A stretch of 64,000 nt of DNA. It comes from Siphonodentalium dalli (lineage: Eukaryota > Mollusca > Scaphopoda > Gadilida > Siphonodentaliidae). Both the position numbers and the translations under genes were made by a program. The notes below the pieces were generated by a model. That model was given only the letters and a program-made list of their open reading frames with translations, did not search any database and was not told where the DNA came from. The stretch is from NCBI GenBank assembly GCA_032622095.1, contig CP136069.1, positions 202,226,690-202,290,689 of the forward strand. The letters run 5' to 3'. Positions 44,317-54,291 of this stretch are shown here, one piece after another. Numbering within the stretch: position 1 is the first letter of the stretch; the number at the start of each line of letters is the position of its first letter.

Positions 44317-44570
44317 CCAAAAATGGATAACAACTTAAATTTTAGACAGAAAAACAAAATACATTTTGCTGTCACAGACTGTACGGACCAATGCGGAATT
44401 AGAGTACTAGCTTAACATAAATTATAGCGGCTATCAATAGTCAATTTAGTATGGCAAGGGGGATAATTCACTGAATAGTTTTAACTTCCGCTTTTGAAAT
44501 CTGAAGCAAACAACGATTCACTCAAAAGCTATACTAATTGAATATTAACAATAGATTTCATTTGTTTATT
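44317..44570. other. No recognisable gene
   Basis: Upstream flank of the candidate exon on the minus strand; no feature seen. Confidence 0.4.
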
Positions 44571-44573
44571 TTG

Positions 44574-44880
44574 TGGTAGGTGAAGCTAAACATTGAACAC
44601 GTATATTCTGTGGTAGGTGAAGCTAAACATTGAACACGTATATTATGTGGTAGGTGAAGCTAAACATTGAACACGTATATTCTGAGTGCCATGACCTTGA
44701 CATTGAACACGTATATTCTGAGTGTCATGACCTTGACATTGAACACGTATATTCTGAGTACCATGACCTTGACATTGAACACGTATATTCTGAGTGCCAT
44801 GACCTTGACATTGAACACGTATATTCTGAGTACCATGACCTTGACATTGAACACGTATATTCTGAGTGCCATGACCTTGC
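44574..44880. repeat. 36-bp minisatellite carrying TGACCTTGA in most units
   Basis: Two or three early units have the form TGTGGTAGGTGAAGCTAAAC + ATTGAACACGTATATT. About six units follow of ATTGAACACGTATATTCTGA + GTGCCATGACCTTGAC. As the unit is 36 bp, several frames stay open on both strands; these are not genes. TGACCTTGA is the complement of TCAAGGTCA. Confidence 0.95.
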
Positions 44881-45540
44881 TCCCGTTCTCTCCGACACAA
44901 ATTATCAATTGTTGTCATTGCCGTTAACAGTTCCACTACCCGAGTACCTGGTTAAAACAGCAGATTGTTAGATGAGATTATATTTTATTTTGATAGCATG
45001 TGAGATCTTCACATCCTTGGAGTTCTAAAGAAGTGAAAAGCAATATTATCAAGTTCACATCAAGGACACTCAATCAAGTGAGCTTGAGTTTCATTCATAT
45101 AACTTAACTGCAGCATGCTGTGTTATTTTGCAGGCTGCATTTCATATTTATGCATATTCTTCGCAAAACGTTGCAATTATCTTTTGATTTTTCATGTTGT
45201 CCGCCACTTGCCCCTCATGGCACATTCATTACTGACAATTAATTCCATCAATTGCATCATATTTCAGCAGAACATAACCTTAATTAAGATAACGACTCAA
45301 TATTACCTAACTAAATTAATCCTGGTGTGTTATATATCATGGGTTCGCATTTGTAGCATTTCTCGAATTATGAATTTCTCATGTCTTAAAACTGAAATTG
45401 TTCAAAGTCCAATTATCTATCTTAGACCAATTCTAAGTTGTGAAACTCAATCAAATGGTTATGTTTATGTTCTAAATTACTGGGATATGCAAAATGTTCT
45501 CCAAAAAAATCTCAAAAACAAAAAAGCATGTTATGTTGCA
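44881..45540. other. No convincing gene
   Basis: The 143-codon plus-strand frame at 45115-45546 is hydrophobic and low in charged residues, as expected of AT-rich noise. No domain is seen. Confidence 0.5.
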
Positions 45541-45542
45541 AG

Positions 45543-45710
45543 TTAATCATCCATTATTTGGAATCCAGCAGGATCGAGAATTTGCGACTCGGCAGCTCAC
45601 GACACATTCTCACTGGCACCGACAGTCACCGGCTCATCAACGTTAACATAATCTATGTCAGCTTCTAAATTGTTATGTAGAAAGTCATCATCAATAGTTC
45701 TTAAATCCAT
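45543..45710 (-). CDS. Unidentified small acidic ORF with in-frame TGA
   Basis: ATG at 45710 starts MDLRTIDDDFLHNNLEADID; the first stop (TGA) is at 45597-45599 after 37 codons, and the frame then continues 17 codons to TAA at 45543. The composition is acidic and coding-like, unlike neighbouring noise. It lies about 50 bp downstream (minus strand) of the GGGGAGTAA repeat end, so it may be the start of a gene carried by that repeat. Function unknown. Confidence 0.22.
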
Positions 45711-45744
45711 TTCTCAAAACTCCAGTGATGTGTTGACAGTTCAA

Positions 45745-45870
45745 CGTAAACAAACTTGAGACAGAACCAATTATTTCGATGTAAGGGGAGTAATCCAAAG
45801 CTTGAATGCCGAACGCAACTCAGAACCTGCTGGCGGCTCGCTAAAGATAGTTCGTCATCGCTGGGAGTAA
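45745..45870. repeat. GTAAGGGGAGTAA dispersed repeat, second locus
   Basis: AATTATTTCGATGTAAGGGG and AGTAATCCAAAGCTTGAATG match the 34525-34560 copy, and GTTCGTCATCGCTGGGAGTA matches 34600-34620. Confidence 0.6.
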
Positions 45871-46055
45871 CAAAAACTCCTCTGGGAGTAGTATAAACCT
45901 CTGGGAGTAGTATAAACCTCTGGGGGTATGGTAAACCTCTGGGAGTATGATAAACCTCTGGAAGTATGATAAACCTCTGGGAGTATGATGATCCTCTGGG
46001 AGTAGTATAAACCTATGGGAGTAGGATAAACCTCTGGGAGTAAGATAAACATCCA
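45860..46055. repeat. Minisatellite, unit about 20 bp, about 9 copies
   Basis: The unit CTCTGGGAGTAGTATAAAC (variants CTCTGGGAGTATGATAAAC) grows out of the last word (GGGAGTA) of the adjacent dispersed repeat. Explains the minus-strand frames. Confidence 0.9.
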
Positions 46056-46249
46056 TATTGGGTGTAAACAGCATGTAACAAAATGTGCTTAACTAGGTCT
46101 GAAAGTTATCTGGTAATGGATGTCTTTCAAGCTTAACGGTTTTAGTTTGTGGTCTAGGAGAAATAGCCGTATAACTTGTAAATGGTCAACCAGCAACATA
46201 TACAAGGGTTGTCTTACAATTATAGATAATGGCACATATGTACGCTAAT

Positions 46250-46802
46250 TGTCCGATAGTACATACGATAGTACACGTAGATAGAGTTTAATGTGTTCCC
46301 GGATCTGGGATAATCTTCCATTCCCCGTTGTTTGTATTGATTGTGGTTAATTGTATAGTTGTAAGCACGATGTACAGGAGAGATATACAATACGATGAAT
46401 ACGAGAGTACACACATAATTAACACCATCATACCTTAATGGCTGTTGACTGGTTGCACTCACTGTGCAACACAGGTATGAGTAGAAGAATATAATTATCC
46501 GGTAACAATAGTGTGATATACGCTATATGGAACGTATAGATAACATGGATAATTATAATGATACCTCATACCTTATATGGACACATGATACCACCAACAC
46601 TGGAAATAACTACCCGTTCTCGAGAGAGGGAACTTCACTTCTCCTCGAACCTTGCTACCACCAACATATCTATATAACATGTACATAGTGCTTACCGGCA
46701 GAAACTTATTTAAAATAGAAAAGGTATGAAATTTTCTTGACTCTTGATTGTTCCCGTACACGGACAACTCTACCTTCACCTCTATATATAGGCTACGGGA
46801 CA
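46250..46802 (+). repeat. 5' LTR of the TRIM-like element
   Basis: Starts TGTCCGATAGTACATA and ends GGCTACGGGACA. Contains the palindromic-looking GTACACACATAATTA and CCCGTTCTCGAGAGAGGGAA stretches shared with the 3' LTR. Confidence 0.85.
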
Positions 46803-46927
46803 AGTGGTGACGTGACCATTCAAACAGAACCTACGTTTCGTTTATGACATGAGTACTTACGCTACCAACTTATAGTTTTCTGATTTGTTTTAAATACTTG
46901 AAATGAGTTCAAAACAAAACCTGCATT

Positions 46928-47188
46928 ATGTCATACATCAATTCTAGAATGTCACCATTAGAATGTGCCAACCCAACTCAAATTATTCATTTCTCATCTC
47001 ATATACCTGCAATTGTGCCTTCCTCATTCCCAATCACTTTGGAAATTAAAACAAATATGAATACAACACATTGTCACCCTACCCGTTCTTCCCTGTGGGA
47101 TGACGTTAATTACAGTAGCGCTCAAATCGATGAGTTGAGGCACTATGGTGCAGGCCGTATAACTGTGGTCGCTTTTAACTATGCTTAA
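46928..47188 (+). CDS. Internal ORF of the TRIM-like element, unidentified
   Basis: An 86-codon frame beginning MSYINSRMSPLECANPTQII, in the position where gag would start. It has no zinc knuckle or capsid-like pattern. An overlapping minus-strand frame exists (47024-47239). Probably a remnant or chance. Confidence 0.2.
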   Translation: MSYINSRMSPLECANPTQIIHFSSHIPAIVPSSFPITLEIKTNMNTTHCHPTRSSLWDDVNYSSAQIDELRHYGAGRITVVAFNYA

Positions 47189-47560
47189 TTTGTGTTTCTT
47201 ACGTTCGCACCCTTTGATGTTTGCCGCCGTTATCAGCACCTGAACACCTGCTGCTTATTTGATGGTTAATTATTGGACATTTATCTCACATTCACGCCGC
47301 CTGCCAGAACTGTCTTCATTGTCCTGGACAATTAACTGCTCGCTGATAAACCAGTTCCCCAGTGACTAACTGTTCACCAGATTCGCAATGGGTAATTACT
47401 CTTTTAGTTGAAGTTGATTATGGTGTTTTCTACACATATGTTGATTTTTCAGGTTTGCGATTCGCGATTATAGGTCCTAGATCCGACTATCTTCTGTTCC
47501 ATCGGTTGTCATCAAAGTTTTAGCTTCCGCTATGTTGAAAATTTCGGAGTGAGGGGAGAT

Positions 47561-48095
47561 TGTCCGATAGTACATAAGATAGTAGATATAGTTTGATGTG
47601 TTCCCATATGTGGGGTAATCTTCCATTCCCCGTTGTTTGTATTTGTATGGTTAATATCGTGGTAAGCACGATGTACAGGAGAGATCTATAATAAGATGAA
47701 TACGAGAGTACACACATAATTACCAAGATTATACCTTTATTTCTGATGACTGGTTGTACTCATTGTACAACACAGGTATGAGTAGAAGAATAGAATAATC
47801 AAGTGACACTATAGTGTGATATACGTTATAGTGAACGTATAGATAACATGGATATCATGATACCTCAGACCTTATATGGACACATGATACCACCAACACT
47901 GGAAGTAACTACCCGTTCTCGAGAGAGGGAACTTCACTTCTCCTCGAACCTTGCTACCACCGGCATCTCTGTATAACCTGTACATAGTGCTTAAAGGCAG
48001 AGACTTATTTAACATATGAAAGGTAACAAATCTTCTGGACTCTTGGTTGTTTCCGTACACGGCCAATTCTACCTTCACCACTAGGCTACGGGACA
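47561..48095 (+). repeat. 3' LTR of the TRIM-like element
   Basis: Starts TGTCCGATAGTACATA right after the polypurine tract and ends GGCTACGGGACA. About 18 bp shorter than the 5' LTR. Confidence 0.85.
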
Positions 48096-48099
48096 TAAT

Positions 48100-48535
48100 T
48101 CTTTATATCTTATTTTGTTGGCAAAGTGCCTATTATTTTGAAGCCACTAAACTGACAATTGTACTCCTTAGGTATGGTAGGGCTGGTATAGTGAACTTGT
48201 TGTGCTTGTTTGTTACAGCCTGTTGTATCGCCCAATGACTATCGATATGTATTGTAATTACACCGGACATGATGTCAATATATATATACATACATTTTAT
48301 TATACATAGTATTGGCTTGCAATTCCAGCAGTTAAAATACACCATCTGCTCGTTCGTTTATAATGTCCTGAACATTATAAACATTCACAGAATGTTTACG
48401 GTACCGTTCGATAGCTACGAAATACTCCTGAGTTCATCGTGTAAAATATTCACGGACCATTAAACTGTTCCGATATACCAGGCGCACTTTGTGACCTAAA
48501 TTGAATATCCATGATTTCACTGCATTGTTTCTTAG
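48100..48535. other. No recognisable gene
   Basis: Frames at 48047-48463 run on both strands and show no domain. Confidence 0.5.
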
Positions 48536-48720
48536 GCAAACACGTGTGATATATAACGTCTGGCGATATATATGCAATTTTAAATTCACAAATTGCCAGG
48601 TATAAGTGATAGAATGAATAAAATTAAATTTTAGTTTTGTTTGTGTTTATCTTACGATTGCTATAATATTTTTGCCGGGATATGCCGATGTCACTTCATG
48701 GGGTCAATTGAGTTCGCACA
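48536..48720. repeat. Dispersed repeat shared with 18390-18540
   Basis: CGATATATATGCAATTTTAAATT, TAAGTGATAGAAT and CTTACGATTGCTATAATATT match the earlier locus imperfectly in the same orientation. Confidence 0.55.
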
Positions 48721-49674
48721 CTTTAAAAATATGTCAAAACTGCGGTAAATATATCTGTTCACATTAAATTGCCACATTCATTTGACAACTGATGTGACTT
48801 TCGGAAAAAAAAGTATCATGTCTTATTCGGAATAGACCCGTTTGTTGTCGCAATTGTGATAATTGATTACACATAAGTGTGGTTGTGTGTGAGCTGGCCA
48901 CTAACGCGTAAACCATGTCATACAAATGGTAACGGGGGGGGGGTTCTCGTACTAAGACTAGCATCTCGCTATCCCAATATCTTAGCTGGTCTTAGTACGA
49001 GCAGACTTTAACTACTAAATCTGATAATGATATTCGGATCGAGTGCATTGTGAGGCCGTAGCAGGGTTCGCGCTGCCGATTACCATTTGAATAAATTGCT
49101 ATCAAAATATAAATTTGCAGCAACAAAAATAACCATAAAAAAACAACGATTTGCAACAAGAATTGGCACCTAGCTGTTTTGCTTTTGGCAATTGATTCCC
49201 ATCGGGCATATAATACAGCTTGCGGAGGAAACAAAACACACATTGCTGTCCGGTCGCAACAAAACACACATTGCTATCCGATCGTAACTTGGCAAGTGCA
49301 TGGATCCTAATTGAAAGCGTATAATGGTTTCGTGGATTATGTCACAACGATTTATTATATCGCTGGGGTGAATGCATGAGTTTCGAATTTCTACTATACG
49401 TCTCAGACAAATTATGAGTGCGTAAGTATACAATGTGGAGCCTCGACTGGCAATCGGAAATTCGCGGTATGTTTGAACGCTGGGTGTGTCATCATTGGGG
49501 AGGTGGCTGGCAGGTCTACGTTGGGTGGATGGTTATTTCCAGTACCATGAACATTCCGAATCAACGATCGATTCCATAATCAAGCTCTGAAAATGATTTC
49601 AGTAGCAAAAGACTCTCAGACACATCGAAATACGTAATGGATAAATTTCGTACCCCCCCCCCCCCCCCGCTGTA
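48721..49674. other. No gene; small palindrome, 33-bp duplication and C run
   Basis: CTCGTACTAAGAC...GTCTTAGTACGAG forms a hairpin at 48953-49004. AACAAAACACACATTGCT is duplicated at 49230-49275. A G run (48937-48946) and a C run (49653-49668) are present. Confidence 0.6.
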
Positions 49675-49815
49675 ATATGAAACATGTGAATGGGGTGAAA
49701 TAAATACAAATAAGCCTAATACATATATCACTTTTTTATATAGCTTTATACATACAAATATTTATAAAACATCATCATTATACACAATTATAAGAAATGT
49801 ATACCCCACGTCAGA
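49675..49815 (+). repeat. Dispersed repeat shared with 62050-62190
   Basis: GAAACATGTGAATGGGGTGAAATA, CAAATATTTATAA and GAAATGTATA match 62050-62190. In both places the same foldback follows downstream (about 115 bp here, about 1.6 kb there), so the two may be parts of one element. Confidence 0.6.
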
Positions 49816-49928
49816 AATAGAATATTAAATTTAATTTAAATTTTACCTAGATTATGTTCATACTATTATTATTATCATACTCTATATTATAATGTACTAT
49901 GAGTGTTATATATGTACTTGTTAATGTT

Positions 49929-50093
49929 ATATAAGGATTCACTGTCATGTGGACTGTTTTTATGGAGATGTAACCGTGAGGTAAGTGGACATAACTTGTG
50001 TAAAACCCAAAGGGTTTTACATACAAGTTATGACCACTTACCTCACGGTTACATCTCCATAAAAATAGTCCACATGACAGTTAATCCTTATAT
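49929..50093. repeat. Foldback palindrome, arms about 75 bp, copy 1
   Basis: ATATAAGGATT...AATCCTTATAT with near-perfect arms (AGTCCACATGACAG, TACATCTCCATAAAAA, CGTGAGGTAAGTGG and complements) and the central AAAACCCAAAGGGTTTT. The same sequence recurs at 63817-63981, and both are followed by ATACATTTAGCGAAAA. Confidence 0.95.
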
Positions 50094-50486
50094 TTATATA
50101 CATTTAGCGAAAAAGCCACTTTTGTAAATGTATTTAAATCGAAAAGTGTATCGTGACAAAAACAGCCCAAAATACCCAATAGCACCCTTGGCAAAAGTTA
50201 ATAGGAACAATTTCTCTTCATATTGAAACCCGATGATGTATTAAGTCAATCATGCGCGAGTCCAAATGCGCCCAAAACATTACGCGTTCGTCTTTCCAAA
50301 CCCAATGACGTATCGATGGTGTTATGAGCTTGGTGTTCTGAGCCGTTGCGCATTCACCGAGAAATAACTGCAAGTAGCCACGTGGGCGCCGACCAATCAG
50401 AATGCTGGATTTAGTGATTACAACACTTAGTATGTAAATATACAAATATCAGGATCGAATAAAAATGATTACAAAAGATAATGTAA
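50094..50486. other. No recognisable gene
   Basis: The minus-strand frame at 50218-50445 has no domain. Confidence 0.5.
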
Positions 50487-51935
50487 TATTGATTTGGGAA
50501 CCAAGGATCTCCAAACGTTGATTTGGGTACTCATGATCTTTAAACGTTGAATTGTGTACCCATGATCTTTAAACGTTTATTTAGGTTCCCGTGATAGTTA
50601 AACGTTGATTTGGGTACTCAAAACATTTAAACGTTGAATTTTGGTACCCAGGATCTTTAAACATTGAGTTGGGTACCCAGGATCTTTAGACGTTGATTTT
50701 GGGACCCATAACATCGACATGTTGATTTGGGTACACATGATCTTTAAACATTGAGTTGGGTACCCAGAATATGTAGACGTCGATTTGGGTACCCATAACA
50801 TCGACATGTTGATTTGGGTACCAAGGATCTTTAAATATTGATTTGGGTACACATGGTCGTTAAACATTGATCTTGGTACCAAGGACCTTTAGACGTTGAT
50901 TTGGGTATCACTCATCTTTAAACATTGATTTGGGTACACATGATCTTTAAACATTGAGTTGGGTACCCAGAATATGTAGACGTCGATTTGGGTACCCATA
51001 ACATCGACATGTTGATTTGGGTACCAAGGATCTTTAAATATTGATTTGGGTACACATGGTCGTTAAACATTGATCTAGGTACCAAGGACCTTTAGACGTT
51101 GATTTGGGTATCACTGATCTTTAAACATTGATTTGGGTACACATGATATTTAAACATTGAGTTGGGTACCCAGAATATGTAGACGTCGATTTGGGTACCC
51201 ATAACATCGACATGTTGATTTGGGTACCAAGGATCTTTAAATATTGATTTGGGTACACATGGTCGTTAAACATTGATCTAGGTACCGAGGACCTTTAGAC
51301 GTTGATTTGGGTATCACTGATCTTTAAACGTTGATTTGGGTACCCATGATCTTTAGACGTTGATTTTGGGACCCATAACATCGACATGTTGATTTGGGTA
51401 CACATGATCTTTAAACATTGAGTTGGGTACCCATAATATGTAGACGTCGATTTGGGTACCCATAACATCGACATGTTGATTTGGGTACCAAGGATCTTTA
51501 AATATTGATTTGGGTACACATGGTCGTTAAACATTGATCTAGGTACCAAGGACCTTTAGACGTTGATGTGGGTATCACTGATCTTTAAACGTTGATGTGG
51601 GTCCCAGAATCTGTAGACGTTGATTTGGGTACGAAGGATATATTTAGACGTTGATTTGGGTACCCATGATCTTTAGAAGTTGATTTGGGTATCAATAATC
51701 TTTAAACGTTGATTTGGGTACACATGATCTTTAAACATTGATTTGGGTCCCATGATCTTTAGACGTTGATTTGTGTACCAAGGATCTTTAGAAGTTGATT
51801 TGAGTACCCATAACATCGACATGTTGATTTGGGTACACATGATCTTTAAACATTGATTTGGGTACACACGATCTTTAGACGTTGATTTTGGTACCCATAA
51901 CATCGACATGTTGATTTGGGTACCCGGGATCTTGA
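50487..51935. repeat. Satellite, 29-30-bp unit, about 49 copies, 203-bp higher-order period
   Basis: The unit GTTGATTTGGGTACCCATGA plus TCTTTAAAC varies mainly in the GGTACC-NNNGATC part. A seven-unit block recognised by CATAACATCGACATG recurs at 50797, 51000, 51202 and 51463 (steps 203, 202, 261 bp). Many units carry the palindrome GGTACC. Minus-strand frames are repeat-derived. Confidence 0.95.
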
Positions 51936-52024
51936 AATGGTGTCCAATAGACGAACCAACGTCATCTTTAATATACTGTATATCGTCTGCTTACATTCAA
52001 TTTGACATATCTCACACTGTGTAA

Positions 52025-52115
52025 TCAAGTACCGGCGGGGAAGCAATTACGTCGGCGCGGATCGATGTCCAAAGGCGGTGATCGAGTTGTAACGGCGTTG
52101 GGTTGTAACTGATTG
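52025..52115 (-). repeat. Dispersed repeat, inverted partner of 61790-61875
   Basis: GGGGAAGCAATTACGTCGGC and GGTGATCGAGTTGTAACGGCG are the reverse complement, with few differences, of GATCACCGC...GCCGACGTAATTGCTTCCCC at 61818-61864. Confidence 0.75.
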
Positions 52116-52875
52116 ATTGATTGTAAGTACAAATCAACACTAATGCGAACAATCGTACTTGACATTGCTGAAATTAATCAAATTATTAAGCTCTTTATAA
52201 CGATCGAGACATGACTTGACTTTAATTTACTTTTTTCATTCACAAACAGGCAAAGAACATTGATCTATGTCGAGATTCCCTCATGTTTATGATGTTTATA
52301 AAATATTTTTAATAATTGAGTGTCGCAGATATTTAATATATGGTTGGTTGCGTATTTCAGAGTGTTAACTTGAAGCAAAAATATGCATAACACATAAGGA
52401 AACTGATGAAATTCGGTTATTTATAAAACAAATTATTGCTACGGCGGCGATCAGTATGCAACGACATTTACCGATCAACAATTTTAGAACCTGCTAATTT
52501 ACCGAAATCTATGTAAATATAGGTCTATGTTATTATTGTCAATTATACATGTACTATGCATCATAACTACACGTTCAGTTGGTGTTTCGTGTAGCATTGC
52601 GCATTACTGTATCGATCAATAGATAGGCTAATGTTTACTGTTATCTTTCATACAACGAGCTTCAGACCAAAACAACCATACGCAATGTATTATGTTGAAC
52701 CAATATCGGGACAATATTTAGGTATAAATGTATACATTATGTTATATAAACATCGTATGTTATATACGTTATACACGCGAAACATTCAACTTTATATCAA
52801 AAGACTTAGGCCGAACCTATATATACGGCAAAACAAGCGATACAACCATAAGATAATTATTTTTGTCATGTAGGT
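52116..52875. other. No recognisable gene
   Basis: AT-rich; the frame at 52631-52873 shows no domain. Confidence 0.5.
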
Positions 52876-53175
52876 GCTGGGTGGGGGGGGGGGGGGGAGA
52901 TATCCTGACCTGGACATCCCCCCACCCCAAACCCAAGCCTGAACATTTGAAAGAAAAGGAAAAAATTGAATTAAAAAAAAAAAAAATTCTGGTCAATGAA
53001 CAGACAATCAATTTCGTGAAAACAATAATTATTTTTTTTAATCTCAAAAAACATTTTTCTGGCCATTTCAGAACCAAACGATATCAAATGATTGAAAATA
53101 TTTTTTAGTCGTACATGGAGGGGAAGATATCCAGGGTGGGGGGAAGATATCCAGGGGGAGATATCCTGTTACACC
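52876..53175. repeat. G/C-homopolymer region with GATATCC repeats
   Basis: A G run (52883-52898), then GATATCCTGACC. At 53115-53172 GGGGGAAGATATCCAGG is repeated three times. A poly-A stretch sits at 52973-52985. No gene. Confidence 0.6.
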
Positions 53176-53457
53176 GGAATAAATTGGTAAACAATCCGTT
53201 TTGGGTATCGTATGGTGACTTATTTAGAGAACTGAATTCACATAGACAACTATATGTTGGAGTCCGTCTTGGATAACACAGCGGATTTTATGTGTTATAC
53301 TGAGGACTCTGCTGCGTCTTTTGAAACAAAACTAGCTTCAATTTATTACGGGTTAACCCATTCTTTCGCGTACCACGAGCTAATACACGACTACGTCACA
53401 TTATGTGTGTTTACAAATTAAAATTCGTCCGTTAGTTATTCAATCAGTGGGGAAATA
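53176..53457. other. Left flank of the gag-only LTR element
   Basis: Ends ATCAGTGGGGAAATA. Joined to 60395 it matches the sequence around 60710-60755 (ATCAGTGTGGAAATATGGGC), showing the pre-insertion target. Confidence 0.55.
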
Positions 53458-54216
53458 TGTGACACGCATGGGGAGGGGTCAACATATACATCCCTCAGGC
53501 CAGACAACCAATACAAGTCAACTGAATGAGTGTTCTTTCTCAACAGTTTACCGACAAACGGTATACTCCGTTCCGGCTCCGATTCCGGCATAACATATTT
53601 TTAAATCAACGGCGTACAAATATATCTAAATATTTCTACATCCAAACAGTGATAACAGTGATAAAAACGGGTAACAATCATTGATACCTTTTAATATCGT
53701 ATCCTCGTTATCAAGTTCACCTTTCAGAATATTTGTACGGCCTTAATGATTAAAAGAACATGAGAAATAAACTGACTTGTGTTGTGTTTACTTCTGCGAA
53801 AATAGGTGTCCACGGAAGCAACGTAATTAATTCGTTGCGGGATTCACCTTGCGAAATAAGCTATCAAACCATGCCCGAATAACCTTGTCTGGGGCAATTC
53901 CAAACATCTGGGCTTATTTCAACCATCTATGCGTGTCAGCAGTACACATTCCTCCTATTTTCGATTCAGACAACTTCTCAAAATACGTACACGGAAGTAC
54001 ACCAAAATAGAAACAACTAGGTCACAAAAGTAAATATTAAACCATGCTTGAATAGCTATTTAGGGGACATCATAAAGCATGCTGGTCCTTCCAAACTCTA
54101 CCCAGCTTCTGATAAAAACTTAATAAAATACTCAACCCTTTTTGGCTCGCAGGGACTCGTGGATGAAACCACTCGATCGCTACCGGAATTGAGTCCCCAC
54201 CCCCCTGTGTGTTACA
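53458..54216 (+). repeat. 5' LTR, 759 bp, of the gag-only element
   Basis: TGTGACACGC...GTGTTACA. AATAAA at about 54120 and a GAGTCCCCACC stretch mark the probable R-U5 part. No TATA box is evident in the U3, unlike the 3' LTR's extra segment. Confidence 0.9.
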
Positions 54217-54220
54217 AAAT

Positions 54221-54238
54221 TGGTGGCAGCGGTGGGAT
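54221..54238 (+). promoter_or_regulatory. Primer-binding site, tRNA-Leu
   Basis: TGGTGGCAGCGGTGGGAT starts four bases after the LTR's terminal CA. Its complement, CCCACCGCTGCCACCA, is the 3' end (with CCA) of animal tRNA-Leu (AAG/UAG isoacceptors) as I know it. Several animal gypsy-type elements use tRNA-Leu as primer. Confidence 0.8.
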
Positions 54239-54291
54239 TAAAATACTTTGCCACGTGAAGGTGAAAAACCTAAAAATTATAAATAAACCAA

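Larger units (their letters stand above)
46250..48095 (+). mobile_element. Small non-autonomous LTR retrotransposon (TRIM-like)
   Basis: Two direct repeats of about 550 bp (46250-46802, 47561-48095) begin TGTCC and end GGACA. A 4-bp duplication TAAT flanks the whole (46246-46249, 48096-48099). A purine tract GGAGTGAGGGGAGA ends just before the 3' repeat, and TGGTGACGTGACC, two bases after the 5' repeat, is in PBS position (tRNA not identified). The internal part is only 758 bp, with no gag, protease or reverse transcriptase. The LTRs differ by many substitutions and small indels, so the insertion is old. Confidence 0.85.

Noticed and set aside
44643-44971. Four overlapping frames with regular peptide repeats
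   Set aside because: They come from the 36-bp minisatellite, open in several frames at once.
45115-45546. 143-codon hydrophobic frame
   Set aside because: The composition fits AT-rich noise; no start context, domain or splice signals.
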